A stretch of DNA of 48,033 bases, from the NCBI GenBank assembly GCA_021804825.1, contig JAJZGX010000007.1, forward strand, positions 1 to 48,033, given 5' to 3'. The translations under genes and the position numbers were made by a program. Source of the DNA: Pseudomonadota bacterium (GTDB taxonomy: Bacteria > Pseudomonadota > Alphaproteobacteria > Rhizobiales > Beijerinckiaceae). This document shows positions 26,324-35,010 of the stretch, piece after piece (the stretch's first letter is position 1; each line of letters starts with the position of its first letter). The notes beneath the pieces were generated by a model. It worked only from the letters and a program-made list of their open reading frames with translations. It was not told the origin of the DNA and did not search any database.

Positions 26324-26354
26324 TTGCCAAGCTTTGAAAAGCAGTTAACATTGA

Positions 26355-26382
26355 GGGCGGCTTCCCGTGAGCCGCCCTTTTT
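26355..26382 (+). terminator. terminator/attenuator between frcB and frcC
   Basis: A perfect 8-bp stem, GGGCGGCT (26355-26362) with AGCCGCCC (26370-26377), closes a 7-base loop and is followed at once by TTTTT. This is a textbook intrinsic terminator. Because frcC and frcA follow on the same strand with no clear promoter, it probably lets only part of the transcripts continue. Confidence 0.8.
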
Positions 26383-26431
26383 AGACACCTAACCAGCGCA
26401 TCAATTTCAAAAAAAACCTTGGGGAAACGTC

Positions 26432-27532
26432 ATGAGCGATACGGCCTCGCAGGCTGCCAAAGCAGCGGCGGAACAAAGGGTTGCTGACTACGAACGCGTT
26501 CTGGAGCAAAGCGACCAGAAGCTCGCAGCTTTTGAAGCCCGACAACGCGGGGTTTTGGAGCGCATTCAGCACCTGCTGCATGGTTCACCCGTGCTGGTGC
26601 CAATGTTTGTGCTGGTTTTAAGCCTTGTCATCTTCGGCTTGCTGATCGGCCACATTTTCTTCGATCCGCTGAATTTCATGCTGATTCTGCAGCAAGTCAC
26701 GGTGGTTGCCGTGGTTGGCATCGCGCAGACGCTGGTGATCCTCACCGCAGGTATCGACCTTTCGGTCTCCGCAATTCTGGTGCTGTGCAGCATCGTCATG
26801 GGCCGCCTCTCGGTGCATTACGGCTGGCCTTGGGAGCTTGGCGTCCTGGTTGGCCTGGCGGTCGGCACGGCCTGCGGCATGATCAACGGTCTGCTCGTCA
26901 CCAAAATCCGACTGCCGCCGTTCATCGTCACGCTCGGCACGCTGAATATCTTTTTCGCGCTCAATCTGTGGTTCTCCAATTCTGAAACGATCCAGAACCA
27001 GGATCTGATCGCCAAGGCTAATCCGCTGCTGTTTTTCGGCAATTCCTTCAAGGTGTTCGGCGGCGACCTGACCTACGGCTCGATCTTTATGGTGCTGCTG
27101 TTCTTCGGTGTCTGGTATTTGTTGAATCGCACCGCCTGGGGACGGCATGTCCATGCCGTTGGTGACGATGTCGATGCTGCGCGTCTCGCCGGTATCCAGA
27201 CTGACCGCACCCTGCTCACGGTTTATGCTCTCGCGGGTCTGATCTGCGCTCTGGGCGCTTATGTGATGATCGGCCGGGTCGGCTCGATCAGCCCCAACAA
27301 CGGTCAAACCTCGAACCTCGACTCGATCACCGCAGTGGTCATCGGCGGCACGTCGCTGTTTGGCGGGCGCGGCTCGATCTTCGGAACCTTGTTTGGAGCC
27401 CTGATCATCGGTGTGTTCGTCAATGGCCTCGCGCTTTATGGCGTCGATGTGCTTTGGCAGGAATTTGCCATCGGTGTGCTGTCCATCACCGCTGTGGCTC
27501 TTGATCAATGGCTTCGGAGGGTATCGCAATGA
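26432..27532 (+). CDS. frcC: fructose ABC transporter, permease
   Basis: The protein is 366 residues of the RbsC/FrcC permease family. After a charged, Ala/Glu/Gln-rich cytoplasmic N-terminus of about 45 residues that looks helical, hydrophobic segments begin at HGSPVLVPMFVLVLSL. Family motifs include LTAGIDLSVSA, FIVTLGTLN, AVGDDVDAARLAGI and the coupling segment with GGTSLFGGRGS. It forms the inner-membrane channel through which sugar passes. It overlaps frcA by four bases (ATGA). The extended N-terminus sets it apart from the shorter E. coli RbsC. Confidence 0.93.
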   Translation: MSDTASQAAKAAAEQRVADYERVLEQSDQKLAAFEARQRGVLERIQHLLHGSPVLVPMFVLVLSLVIFGLLIGHIFFDPLNFMLILQQVTVVAVVGIAQTLVILTAGIDLSVSAILVLCSIVMGRLSVHYGWPWELGVLVGLAVGTACGMINGLLVTKIRLPPFIVTLGTLNIFFALNLWFSNSETIQNQDLIAKANPLLFFGNSFKVFGGDLTYGSIFMVLLFFGVWYLLNRTAWGRHVHAVGDDVDAARLAGIQTDRTLLTVYALAGLICALGAYVMIGRVGSISPNNGQTSNLDSITAVVIGGTSLFGGRGSIFGTLFGALIIGVFVNGLALYGVDVLWQEFAIGVLSITAVALDQWLRRVSQ

Positions 27533-28317
27533 CTGACGTGCAACCAATCCTCAGCGCGCGTGGGCTGGTCAAACGCTATGGCAAGGTCACCGCGATCGAC
27601 CATGCCGATTTCGACCTCAACCCGGCTGAAATCCTTGGCGTCATTGGTGACAATGGCGCGGGAAAATCCAGCCTGATCAAGGTGCTGACCGGGGCGATCA
27701 TGCCGGATTTCGGCGAGGTCAAGCTCAATGGCGAACTGGTCAAGTTTCGCTCGCCGCAAGATGCGCGTGCCCTTGGCATCGAGACGGTCTATCAAAACCT
27801 CGCGCTGTCGCCCGCCCTCAGTATCGCCGACAATCTGTTTTTGGGACGCGAGCGTCGCAAAGCGGGGTTTCTGGGTAAATATTTCCGCCTGCTCGACCGC
27901 AGCGGCATGCAGCAACTGGCGCGTGACCGGTTGTCCGAGCTCGGTCTGCTCACCATCCAGAACATCAATCAGCAGGTGGAAACCCTGTCAGGCGGCCAGC
28001 GTCAGGGCGTGGCCGTGGCGCGCGCCGCAGCTTTCGGCAGCCGCGTCGTCATTATGGATGAGCCTACCGCCGCGCTCGGCGTCAAGGAATCGCGCCGCGT
28101 TCTGGAATTGATCAAGGACGTCAAGGCGCGCGGGCTGCCGATCGTGCTGATCAGCCATAATATGCCGCATGTTTTCGAGGTCTCTGATCGCATCCATATC
28201 CATCGGCTGGGCAAGCGTATCGCCATTGTCGATCCGAAGAAGATTACCATGTCGGACGCGGTGGCGATCATGACCGGGGCCATGCCGCCGCCCGAGGACG
28301 CGCAGCAAGCGGCTTGA
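27529..28317 (+). CDS. frcA: fructose ABC transporter, ATP-binding protein
   Basis: The protein is about 262 residues, a single ABC cassette, unlike the double cassettes of RbsA-type proteins; this is typical of FrcA. Walker A is GDNGAGKSS, the signature is LSGGQRQGVAVARA and Walker B is VVIMDEPTAALG. The ATG at 27529 follows GGAGGG and overlaps the frcC stop; an ATG 21 bases earlier is less likely. It supplies energy for sugar import. It is the last gene of the operon, followed by a hairpin seven bases beyond the stop. Confidence 0.94.
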   Translation: MTDVQPILSARGLVKRYGKVTAIDHADFDLNPAEILGVIGDNGAGKSSLIKVLTGAIMPDFGEVKLNGELVKFRSPQDARALGIETVYQNLALSPALSIADNLFLGRERRKAGFLGKYFRLLDRSGMQQLARDRLSELGLLTIQNINQQVETLSGGQRQGVAVARAAAFGSRVVIMDEPTAALGVKESRRVLELIKDVKARGLPIVLISHNMPHVFEVSDRIHIHRLGKRIAIVDPKKITMSDAVAIMTGAMPPPEDAQQAA

Positions 28318-28323
28318 AACATT

Positions 28324-28352
28324 GGGGCCTTGGCATTCGCGCCTGAGGCCCC
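28324..28352 (+). terminator. possible hairpin terminator after frcA
   Basis: GGGGCCT (28324-28330) and AGGCCCC (28346-28352) can pair over 7 bp with a 15-base loop, starting seven bases after the frcA stop. No U-run follows, so termination efficiency is doubtful. The remaining sequence to 28534 shows nothing else recognisable. Confidence 0.3.
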
Positions 28353-28534
28353 CTGTCCGCGAAGGCATTGGCCTCCGGCAAAGTCCGGGGGCAGCGTAGG
28401 CGCGTCTGCACCTCGGGCTGGTTGCCAAGGGGTAAAGATGATCAGGCCAATGCGCGCCGCATGTTGAGGGCGACATTATGATTTGGACATTAGGGTTCCG
28501 GTGCGGGTGATCATGCCCGCTAATGGAACTCATC

Positions 28535-28984
28535 ATGCCCAAAGCCGCCATTATTTTTCCCGACCAGCTCAACTTCAAACCGTCACCGATCAATCCGCAA
28601 TGGATCATCTCCGGAACACCGGACGCCCGCTGCGCGCTGCTTTCGACCTCGGCGGACGGCCTTGCGACATCCCTCATCTGGGAATGTGCGCCAGGCAGTT
28701 TCAACTGGCATTATGATTTCGATGAAACCGTGCATTTCATTGAAGGGTCGGTGACCATCCGCGATGCCGCCGGCCAGACGAAAACCCTCGGAGCGGGCGA
28801 TATTGTGGTGTTTCCGGCCGGCTCGCATGCCGTCTGGACAGTGCATAGCCGCGTCCGGAAAATCGCCGTCTGCAAACGCGTTTTGCCGCGTCAACTCGGC
28901 GCCGTGATTGCCGTGCTGCGGGCTGCCAAACGTGTTATCAAGGGCGCTAGAGCGCCGGCTTCTGGCGCACTCGCGCCGGTTTGA
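28535..28984 (+). CDS. cupin-domain protein
   Basis: The protein is about 149 residues. A single small beta-barrel cupin can be read: WECAPGSFNWHYDFDETVHFIEGSV forms the first motif, with metal-ligand candidates His and Glu, and LGAGDIVVFPAGSHAVW the second. It resembles the Cupin_3 (DUF861) group. No enzyme role can be assigned. The last 30 residues are basic and hydrophobic (LRAAKRVIKGARAP). An ATG at 28523 is also in frame. It is convergent with the LysE gene across six bases. Confidence 0.8.
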   Translation: MPKAAIIFPDQLNFKPSPINPQWIISGTPDARCALLSTSADGLATSLIWECAPGSFNWHYDFDETVHFIEGSVTIRDAAGQTKTLGAGDIVVFPAGSHAVWTVHSRVRKIAVCKRVLPRQLGAVIAVLRAAKRVIKGARAPASGALAPV

Positions 28985-28990
28985 AGCTGT

Positions 28991-29632
28991 TCAACGCACC
29001 TGCGCGGTGAGCAGCTTCAGCGCGAAGCCGCTCATCAGCGCCGCAAAACCATAGTCGAACCGCCGCATGGCGCGTGGATTGTCGCGCAGGAGCTTGAGGA
29101 AGCGTCCGGCGACCATCACCAAGGCCATATTGACAAGGGTTCCCAGAACCAGAAAAAACAGTGCCAGAAACAGGATGGTATGGCTGGCCTGCGGGCTGTG
29201 CGGATCAACGAACTGCGGCAGGAACGTCACATAAAACAACACCACCTTCGGGTTGGTGAGGTTGATGCCGATGCCGGTGAGATAGGTGGCGCGCAGGCTT
29301 GGCACGGCGCCGCCGTCCCGCTTGATGGTCAGCGCCGAACCATGGCGAATGGCCTGCACGGCCAGCCACAGGAGATAGACCGATCCGACGATTTTGATGA
29401 AGGTAAAGGCCGGCACCGAGGCGGCGATCAGCGCCGAAAGGCCAAAGGCTGCGAGCATGGCATGGCAGAACAGGCCGGTCGTTGCGCCCAGAAGTGCGGC
29501 AATGCCGTGGCGCGGCCCACCCATCATGGTGCGGCTCATGAACAAGGTCATGTCCGGGCCCGGCGTCACCGCCAGCAACAGGCAGGCAATCGTGAAGGTC
29601 GCCATCAGCGGCCAGGCGGGAATGAAAGACAT
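28991..29632 (-). CDS. LysE/RhtB-family exporter
   Basis: The protein is 213 residues with about six membrane segments. The LysE-family start TPGPDMTLFMSRTMMGGPRHGIAALLG and the central GIGINLTNPKVVLFYVTFLPQFV are diagnostic. These proteins export amino acids or related small molecules by proton exchange. The substrate is unknown. It stands alone on the minus strand, with no Lrp or LysR regulator adjacent. Confidence 0.9.
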   Translation of the reverse strand: MSFIPAWPLMATFTIACLLLAVTPGPDMTLFMSRTMMGGPRHGIAALLGATTGLFCHAMLAAFGLSALIAASVPAFTFIKIVGSVYLLWLAVQAIRHGSALTIKRDGGAVPSLRATYLTGIGINLTNPKVVLFYVTFLPQFVDPHSPQASHTILFLALFFLVLGTLVNMALVMVAGRFLKLLRDNPRAMRRFDYGFAALMSGFALKLLTAQVR

Positions 29633-29714
29633 GGAACCCGTGCTCGGTTATGACCGCTGGTGCGATGCCCTGCATCGCTGGCCGTGTCAAGCCATGGCCA
29701 GATCCGGCTTCAGC

Positions 29715-29993
29715 TCAGCGCGGGCAGCCACGCTCGCGCTCTTCGCGCACAATGGCGGCGATGATCACGCGATCGGCGTGTGACAGTGGCACATCATTGA
29801 CATTATCAAAGCTGCATCCGGCATTGCCGAACATGCGGATGGCCCGCGCGGTGTGGAAACAATAGCCGGCATCCTTGTAGATGCCGTTACGCTGCGCATA
29901 AAGCTCCTCGCAGGACATGTCGCGAAATTGCGCCAGCGCGACACCCGAAAGACCCATGGCAAACAGGCCGATCATAAACAGGCGAGCGACCAT
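29715..29993 (-). CDS. YARHG-domain secreted protein
   Basis: The protein is about 92 residues with a signal peptide ending near GVALAQ. The mature part has the YARHG pattern: CEELYAQRNGIYKDAGYCF, ending in a further Cys in AGC. YARHG domains are small extracellular modules of unknown role. GGAGG eight bases before the ATG at 29993 fixes the start; an in-frame start at 30053 lacks this. Four or more cysteines suggest disulfides in the periplasm. Confidence 0.82.
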   Translation of the reverse strand: MVARLFMIGLFAMGLSGVALAQFRDMSCEELYAQRNGIYKDAGYCFHTARAIRMFGNAGCSFDNVNDVPLSHADRVIIAAIVREERERGCPR

Positions 29994-30067
29994 CGTTACA
30001 ACCTCCGTCGTGCAACTTTGGTAGAGAATGGCAGAGATAATTGGGTTTTGCAAGAACCGTCAACACC

Positions 30068-31030
30068 TCAGGGGTTGAGGTAATCATGCAATTGGCGGGC
30101 TGCAGCGGCCTTTTGCTGCGGGGTGGCCGTGCTCAGATTTTGCCAGAGCCAGGCATCTTGCTCGCCGGCCGCCTTGGCGAGCGCGTACCATTTCAGCGCG
30201 GCAACGCGATCCAGCGGCAGGGCGCGGCCGACCGCATAGAGCCGGGCTATGCGATCCTGAGCGATGGGATTACCGAGATTGGCGGCCTTCACCAGCCAAT
30301 TTGCCGCGCTGCTCTCGCTTTTGGGCACGCCGTTGCCCTTGAATTCAGCCAGACCATATTCCACCATGCCGGGCGCATTATCGCCCTTGGCGGCGACCAA
30401 AAACCACTTTGCAGCCTTGGCGGGGTCCTGCGGCACGCCGCGCCCGGCCTGATAAAGCAGGCCAAGCGACAGGGCGGCGTCGGCGTTGCCGCCTTGCGCG
30501 GCTTGGCGAAACAATGCCGCTGCGGCAAGGAAGGTCGCCGGTTTAATGGCGCCCTTGCCATCGCTCAAGGTGAGAATGCCAAGATTATATTGCGCTTCGG
30601 CATTGCCGGTGGCCGCAGCCTTGGTCAGCCAGGCCTTGCCCTTATCGACATTTTTTGGTGTCCCGAAACCTTCAATCAGGTCCATGCCCCACGCAAATTC
30701 GGCGGCTTCGTTACCCTTTTCGGCTGCCAAACGATACCAGTCGGCGCTTTGTTTGGGGTGGGGCCCAAAGGCATAGCCTTCGGCATAGACACGGCCGATC
30801 AGCGCCATGGCCGCCGCATCCGCGGGGTTGGTCTTCAAGCGCGCCAGGGCCAGATTGACGGCGGTTTGATACAAGCCACGCTGATAGGCGCCATAGGCCA
30901 TATCCGGCGTTTGCGCCGCCATCGCGCGCCCCGACACACAAGCAAGCAGTGCCAGCAATCCGGCGCAGCAAAAGCTGCCGCATCGTCTCCTGATCGCAAT
31001 CAGGCGCTGGTTGATTTCGTTGAGCGTCAA
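30068..31030 (-). CDS. Sel1-repeat (TPR-like) exported protein
   Basis: The protein is 320 residues with an N-terminal hydrophobic signal segment (CCAGLLALLACVSGRAMAA) and a chain of Sel1-like repeats from about residue 70 to 290. Each repeat shows the A..W...AA..G...A...LG pattern, for example SADWYRLAAEKGNEAAEFAWG and PAKAAKWFLVAAKGDNAPG. Such repeats bind other proteins. Its start overlaps the stop of the ThiE-like gene by four bases (ATGA), so both are translated together. No enzymatic domain is seen; the partner is unknown. Confidence 0.85.
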   Translation of the reverse strand: MTLNEINQRLIAIRRRCGSFCCAGLLALLACVSGRAMAAQTPDMAYGAYQRGLYQTAVNLALARLKTNPADAAAMALIGRVYAEGYAFGPHPKQSADWYRLAAEKGNEAAEFAWGMDLIEGFGTPKNVDKGKAWLTKAAATGNAEAQYNLGILTLSDGKGAIKPATFLAAAALFRQAAQGGNADAALSLGLLYQAGRGVPQDPAKAAKWFLVAAKGDNAPGMVEYGLAEFKGNGVPKSESSAANWLVKAANLGNPIAQDRIARLYAVGRALPLDRVAALKWYALAKAAGEQDAWLWQNLSTATPQQKAAAARQLHDYLNP

Positions 31031-31683
31031 ACGAGATCCGTTTGTGAAAGCGCAATCACCCGCCGCGCATCGGCCATGGCTGCAGCAACACCGCGCGGAT
31101 CTTCAAACACCGCAGCCCCGAGCGCGATAAATTCCGCACCGGCTTTGGCATATTCGACAATTTCGGCGAGATCATGGGCATAGGCAACGCAGGGCACGTT
31201 GAAAATATCCGCCCACCAGGTCACCAATTCGAGGGTTTTGGCCGGATCAGGGGTGTTGCCATCGGCATCCGGAGCGCCAAACATCAGATAATCGACATCA
31301 GCTTCGCCGGCCACCATAGCGTCATCGCGCGAATTGACGCCGCCGAGGCCGACGATGCGACGCGGCTTCAGCTTGGCCGCGCCTTCCACGAATTCCGGGG
31401 TCAGGCCGCGCCCGTAATGCACGCCATCGGCATTGGCGCGCATGGCCAGCGTGGCGCTGTCGGCCCCGGCATCGGCCTCCAGCAACACGGCCGCACCGCG
31501 CGGCTGGGCAATATCCGCAGCAGCGCGCACGATTTTTTTGGCTTCCTGATCATCGCGCGCTTTCAGGCGCACCAGAACGCAGGCGATATCCCCCGGCTCG
31601 ACCGCCTGGCGGAGCTGATCAGGAAAATCGCCGAGCCGCTCCAGAGGCGGCGTCACGAGATAAAGGCGGGCTGTTTCAACCAT
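31027..31683 (-). CDS. ThiE-like (thiamine phosphate synthase family) protein
   Basis: The protein is 218 residues of TIM-barrel type resembling ThiE, which joins HMP-pyrophosphate and thiazole phosphate into thiamine phosphate. Family traits are RLYLVTPP at the start, ANADGVHYGRG in the middle and GAEFIALGAAVFED at the end. The usual QLR.K segment reads LVRLKARD, and some phosphate-binding positions differ, so activity is not assured; it may be a paralogue with another role. No other thiamine gene is near. It is translationally coupled to the Sel1 gene, an unexplained pairing. Confidence 0.72.
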   Translation of the reverse strand: MVETARLYLVTPPLERLGDFPDQLRQAVEPGDIACVLVRLKARDDQEAKKIVRAAADIAQPRGAAVLLEADAGADSATLAMRANADGVHYGRGLTPEFVEGAAKLKPRRIVGLGGVNSRDDAMVAGEADVDYLMFGAPDADGNTPDPAKTLELVTWWADIFNVPCVAYAHDLAEIVEYAKAGAEFIALGAAVFEDPRGVAAAMADARRVIALSQTDLV

Positions 31684-31727
31684 GGTTCCTTATTGCCGCT
31701 GATGGGGCGCGATGCAAGATGGCGATG

Positions 31728-32861
31728 CTATTCCCCTGTCAAGGCCATGTCGTCACGGTGGATCATTTCCGCCCGTCCCGTCGTGCCTAGCAGATGGGCC
31801 ACGGCGCTGGTGTGACGGCCGCGAATCGCCTGCGCCGCAGCGGCATCATGCGCGACAAGCCCGCGTCCGATCTCCGTGCCCATGGCATCACGGATGATCA
31901 CGCAATCGCCGCGCGAAAACGCACCTTCGATGCGGGTGACGCCCGCTGGCAGCAGGCTCTTGCCCGAGGCCAAGGCCCGCGCCGCGCCGACATCGACATG
32001 GAGCGTGCCGCGCGGCTCCAGCGACCCGGCCAGCCATTTTTTCCGCGCCGTCACCGGGTTGGAGGGGGTCAAAAACCAAGTACAGCGTGCCGTGTCGTCG
32101 CTGATATGGCGCACTGGATGCAACCCGCGCCCATCGGCGATCACCATATGCGCGCCGCCACCAACAGCGATTTTGGCGGCCTCGATTTTGGTGCGCATGC
32201 CACCACGGGATAATTCCGAGGCGGCACCACCAGCCATGGCCTCGATCTCGGCGCTGATTTTTGCCACCACAGGGATGAGTTTGGCGGTCGGGTCGCTATG
32301 CGGCGGTGCGGTATAAAGCCCGTCGATATCCGACAGGAGCACCAGCACATCCGCCCCGGCCATGGTGGCGACGCGGGCCGCCAGCCGATCATTGTCGCCG
32401 TAGCGGATTTCCGCCGTGGCCACCGTGTCATTCTCATTGATCACCGGCACGGCGCGATAGCTCAGCAGACGGTCGAGCGTGGCTCTGGCGTTGAGGTAGC
32501 GGCGGCGTTCTTCAGTGTCGCCGAGCGTCACCAGAATCTGCCCGGCCTTGATACCGCGGGCCGCCAGAATCTCCGCCCAAAGCCGCGCCAGCTCGATTTG
32601 TCCGATGGCGGCGGCGGCTTGCGAATCTTCCAGCTTCAGGGCACCGGCGGGCAGGCCGAGAACGCTGCGTCCCAGCGCGATGGCACCAGAAGACACCACC
32701 AACACATCCGCCCCGCGCCGATGCAAGTCTGCCAGATCATCGGCCAAGGCTGCCAACCAGTCGGCGCGCGCCGTCCCGGCTCTGGCGTCAACCAGCAGAG
32801 ACGAGCCGACTTTGACAACAATGCGCTTGAAAGCGGCGAGGGTGGGAAGAACTTCGGTCAC
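31728..32861 (-). CDS. proB: glutamate 5-kinase
   Basis: ProB phosphorylates glutamate in the first step of proline synthesis. The protein has 377 residues from a GTG at 32861. The amino-acid kinase domain shows [31 protein letters not shown] and [10 protein letters not shown]; a C-terminal PUA domain follows ([24 protein letters not shown] to GLVAHDA). The frame stays open upstream for another 107 codons, but that part shows no family similarity and overlaps the divergent flavin reductase gene. No obg or proA gene is adjacent. Confidence 0.94.
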   Translation of the reverse strand: MTEVLPTLAAFKRIVVKVGSSLLVDARAGTARADWLAALADDLADLHRRGADVLVVSSGAIALGRSVLGLPAGALKLEDSQAAAAIGQIELARLWAEILAARGIKAGQILVTLGDTEERRRYLNARATLDRLLSYRAVPVINENDTVATAEIRYGDNDRLAARVATMAGADVLVLLSDIDGLYTAPPHSDPTAKLIPVVAKISAEIEAMAGGAASELSRGGMRTKIEAAKIAVGGGAHMVIADGRGLHPVRHISDDTARCTWFLTPSNPVTARKKWLAGSLEPRGTLHVDVGAARALASGKSLLPAGVTRIEGAFSRGDCVIIRDAMGTEIGRGLVAHDAAAAQAIRGRHTSAVAHLLGTTGRAEMIHRDDMALTGE

Positions 32862-33047
32862 GGCTGCGAGGCATAAAGGGTTTTTGCGATGGCGCAAGGG
32901 GTGAGGCGTGCCGCGGCGCTGGGCGCTGCCCCCTTGGCCATGAAAACCTGATGGCATGATCACCAGTTGCATGGCAGGATCAAATAAAGCGCGCCAAGCG
33001 GCTTTTGGGAAGCCGTGCTGGTTTTGCTGCAAGAAATCGGAGATCCC

Positions 33048-33740
33048 ATGTATTACGAACCGGGTGTCAGCAAGCATGGCTTGGCCTATGATCCGTTCAA
33101 ATCCTGCGTCGTGCCGCGTCCGATTGGCTGGATTTCCACGACCAGCCGCGAGGGCGTCGATAATCTTGCGCCTTTCAGTCAATTTCAGAATGTCGGTTTT
33201 GATCCGCCGATCGTGATGTTTTCCGCCAACCAGACGACACGCGGGGCGCGCAAGGACAGTGTCGTGAATGCCGAGGCAACTGGCGCTTTTGTGTGGAATA
33301 TGGCGACCTATGACCTGCGTGAAGCGGTCAATATATCGTCGGAAGAGCTACCTGCCAGCGTTGATGAATTTCAGCGCGCCGGCTTGAACAAGCTTGCCTC
33401 GACATTGATCCGTCCACCGCGCGTGGCGCAATCGCCGGTGCATTTCGAGTGTGCTTATCTGCAAACGGTGCGGCTGCCCGGCAATGGTGCGATGGGCGCC
33501 GTCGATGTGGTGTTTGGCAGAGTTCTGGCGATACATATTGATGACGCGGTGCTGCGCGATGGCAAACTCGACATCGCGCGCGTCAAGCCCCTGGCTCGCT
33601 TGGGCTATTATGATTACACCTGCGTCGACAGGGTGTTTACGATCCCGCCGCCCGGCAGCAATGAAGCCCTCAAGGCCGGGCTTGAAGGCGCGCCTGACAA
33701 AGTCGGGCTGGCGCTCGCCACTGATGGCAAGTCCGTTTAG
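33048..33740 (+). CDS. flavin reductase-like FMN-binding protein
   Basis: The protein is 230 residues of the split-barrel flavin reductase-like family. The [13 protein letters not shown] and [16 protein letters not shown] segments are typical of the FMN-binding fold. Such proteins bind FMN and reduce it or act as oxygenase partners. The ATG at 33048 has CGGAGA six bases upstream. Its stop codon shares bases with the stop of the opposing acyl-CoA dehydrogenase gene (33737-33740). No partner monooxygenase is nearby, so its role is open. Confidence 0.85.
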   Translation: MYYEPGVSKHGLAYDPFKSCVVPRPIGWISTTSREGVDNLAPFSQFQNVGFDPPIVMFSANQTTRGARKDSVVNAEATGAFVWNMATYDLREAVNISSEELPASVDEFQRAGLNKLASTLIRPPRVAQSPVHFECAYLQTVRLPGNGAMGAVDVVFGRVLAIHIDDAVLRDGKLDIARVKPLARLGYYDYTCVDRVFTIPPPGSNEALKAGLEGAPDKVGLALATDGKSV

Positions 33741-34957
33741 AAAAACGCCTGCAATCCGGTGATGGCCCGCCCCAGAATCAGCGCATGGACATCATGCGTG
33801 CCTTCATAGGTGTTGACCGTTTCAAGGTTCTGGGCGTGCCGCATGACATGATAGCTGCCAGCTATGCCGTTGCCGCCATGAATGTCGCGCGCCTGACGCG
33901 CAATATCGAGCGCGACGCCGCAATTGTTGCGTTTGATGATCGAAATCATTTCCGGCTGGCTTTGCTCCTCGTCCAGCAGGCGGCCAACCCGCAACGCGGC
34001 CTGAAGTCCCAGCGCAATGCCGGTCTGCATGTCGGCAAGCTTTTTTTGAACAAGCTGAGTGGCGGCCAGAGGTCGCTTGAATTGAATGCGGTTGAGGGCA
34101 TAATCGCGGGCGCGGGCCATGCAATCTTCGGCGGCGCCCATCACGCCCCAGCTTATGCCGTAACGCGCGCGGTTGAGGCAACTGAACGGGCCTTTGAGTC
34201 CGGAAACATGCGGTAGCAGCGCGCTGGCCGGCACGTCAACGTCCTGCATGACGATTTCGCCGGTCACCGAGGCACGCAGCGACAGCTTGCCCTTGATTTT
34301 AGGGGCCGTCAGACCCTTCATGCCCTTTTCGAGAATGAAGCCACGAATAGCGCCGCCATGGGCGCTGGATTTGGCCCAGACAACAAAGACGTCGGCAATG
34401 GGGGCGTTTGAAATCCACATTTTGGCGCCATTCAGACGAAAACCGCCGTCAATCGGATCAGCTTTCGTGGTCATGCTGGCCGGGTCAGAACCGGCCTCGG
34501 GCTCGGTCAGCCCGAAACAGCCGATCCACGCGCCGCTTGCCAGCTTGGGCAGATAATTCCGCCGCTGCGCTTCATCGCCAAAGGCGAAAATCGGGTGCAT
34601 GACCAGCGATGATTGCACGCTCATCATCGAGCGATAGCCGGAATCAACCCGCTCGATCTCGCGCGCCACAAGGCCATAACTGACGTAATTGGCACCGGCG
34701 CCGCCATATGTTTCGGGGATGGTGATGCCCAGCAGGCCCATCGCGCCCATGCGCGCGAAAATGTCGGGGTTGACGATCTCTTCGGCATAGGCCGTCTCGA
34801 TACCGGGCATGAGTTCGTCTTGCGCAAAGGCGCGGGCGCTGTCGCGGATCATGCGCTCAACTTCGCCCAGTTGATCATCAAGGCGAAACGGATCGTCCCA
34901 AGCAAAAGGTGCCGCCATATGAGAGGATTTGGCGGCGATTTCGGCGTTTTGGGACAT
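33737..34957 (-). CDS. gcdH: glutaryl-CoA dehydrogenase-like acyl-CoA dehydrogenase
   Basis: The enzyme would oxidise and decarboxylate glutaryl-CoA to crotonyl-CoA in lysine and tryptophan breakdown, with FAD. At 406 residues it has the right length. FAD-binding parts ([23 protein letters not shown]) and the catalytic-base segment [15 protein letters not shown] are present; [19 protein letters not shown] is typical of GcdH. GAGGA seven bases before 34957 fixes the start. It follows the heparinase-like gene by stop-to-stop arrangement rather than operon logic, and no LysR or CoA-transferase gene is adjacent. Confidence 0.92.
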   Translation of the reverse strand: MSQNAEIAAKSSHMAAPFAWDDPFRLDDQLGEVERMIRDSARAFAQDELMPGIETAYAEEIVNPDIFARMGAMGLLGITIPETYGGAGANYVSYGLVAREIERVDSGYRSMMSVQSSLVMHPIFAFGDEAQRRNYLPKLASGAWIGCFGLTEPEAGSDPASMTTKADPIDGGFRLNGAKMWISNAPIADVFVVWAKSSAHGGAIRGFILEKGMKGLTAPKIKGKLSLRASVTGEIVMQDVDVPASALLPHVSGLKGPFSCLNRARYGISWGVMGAAEDCMARARDYALNRIQFKRPLAATQLVQKKLADMQTGIALGLQAALRVGRLLDEEQSQPEMISIIKRNNCGVALDIARQARDIHGGNGIAGSYHVMRHAQNLETVNTYEGTHDVHALILGRAITGLQAFF

Positions 34958-35010
34958 GTGACCATCCTCAAGAAGTGAAGCGGCATCATAAAGCGCATCG
35001 GCGATAGGGT

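Noticed and set aside
32862-33182. N-terminal extension of ProB by 107 codons
   Set aside because: The added part shows no family similarity and overlaps the flavin reductase gene on the other strand; ProB proteins start near the GTG at 32861.
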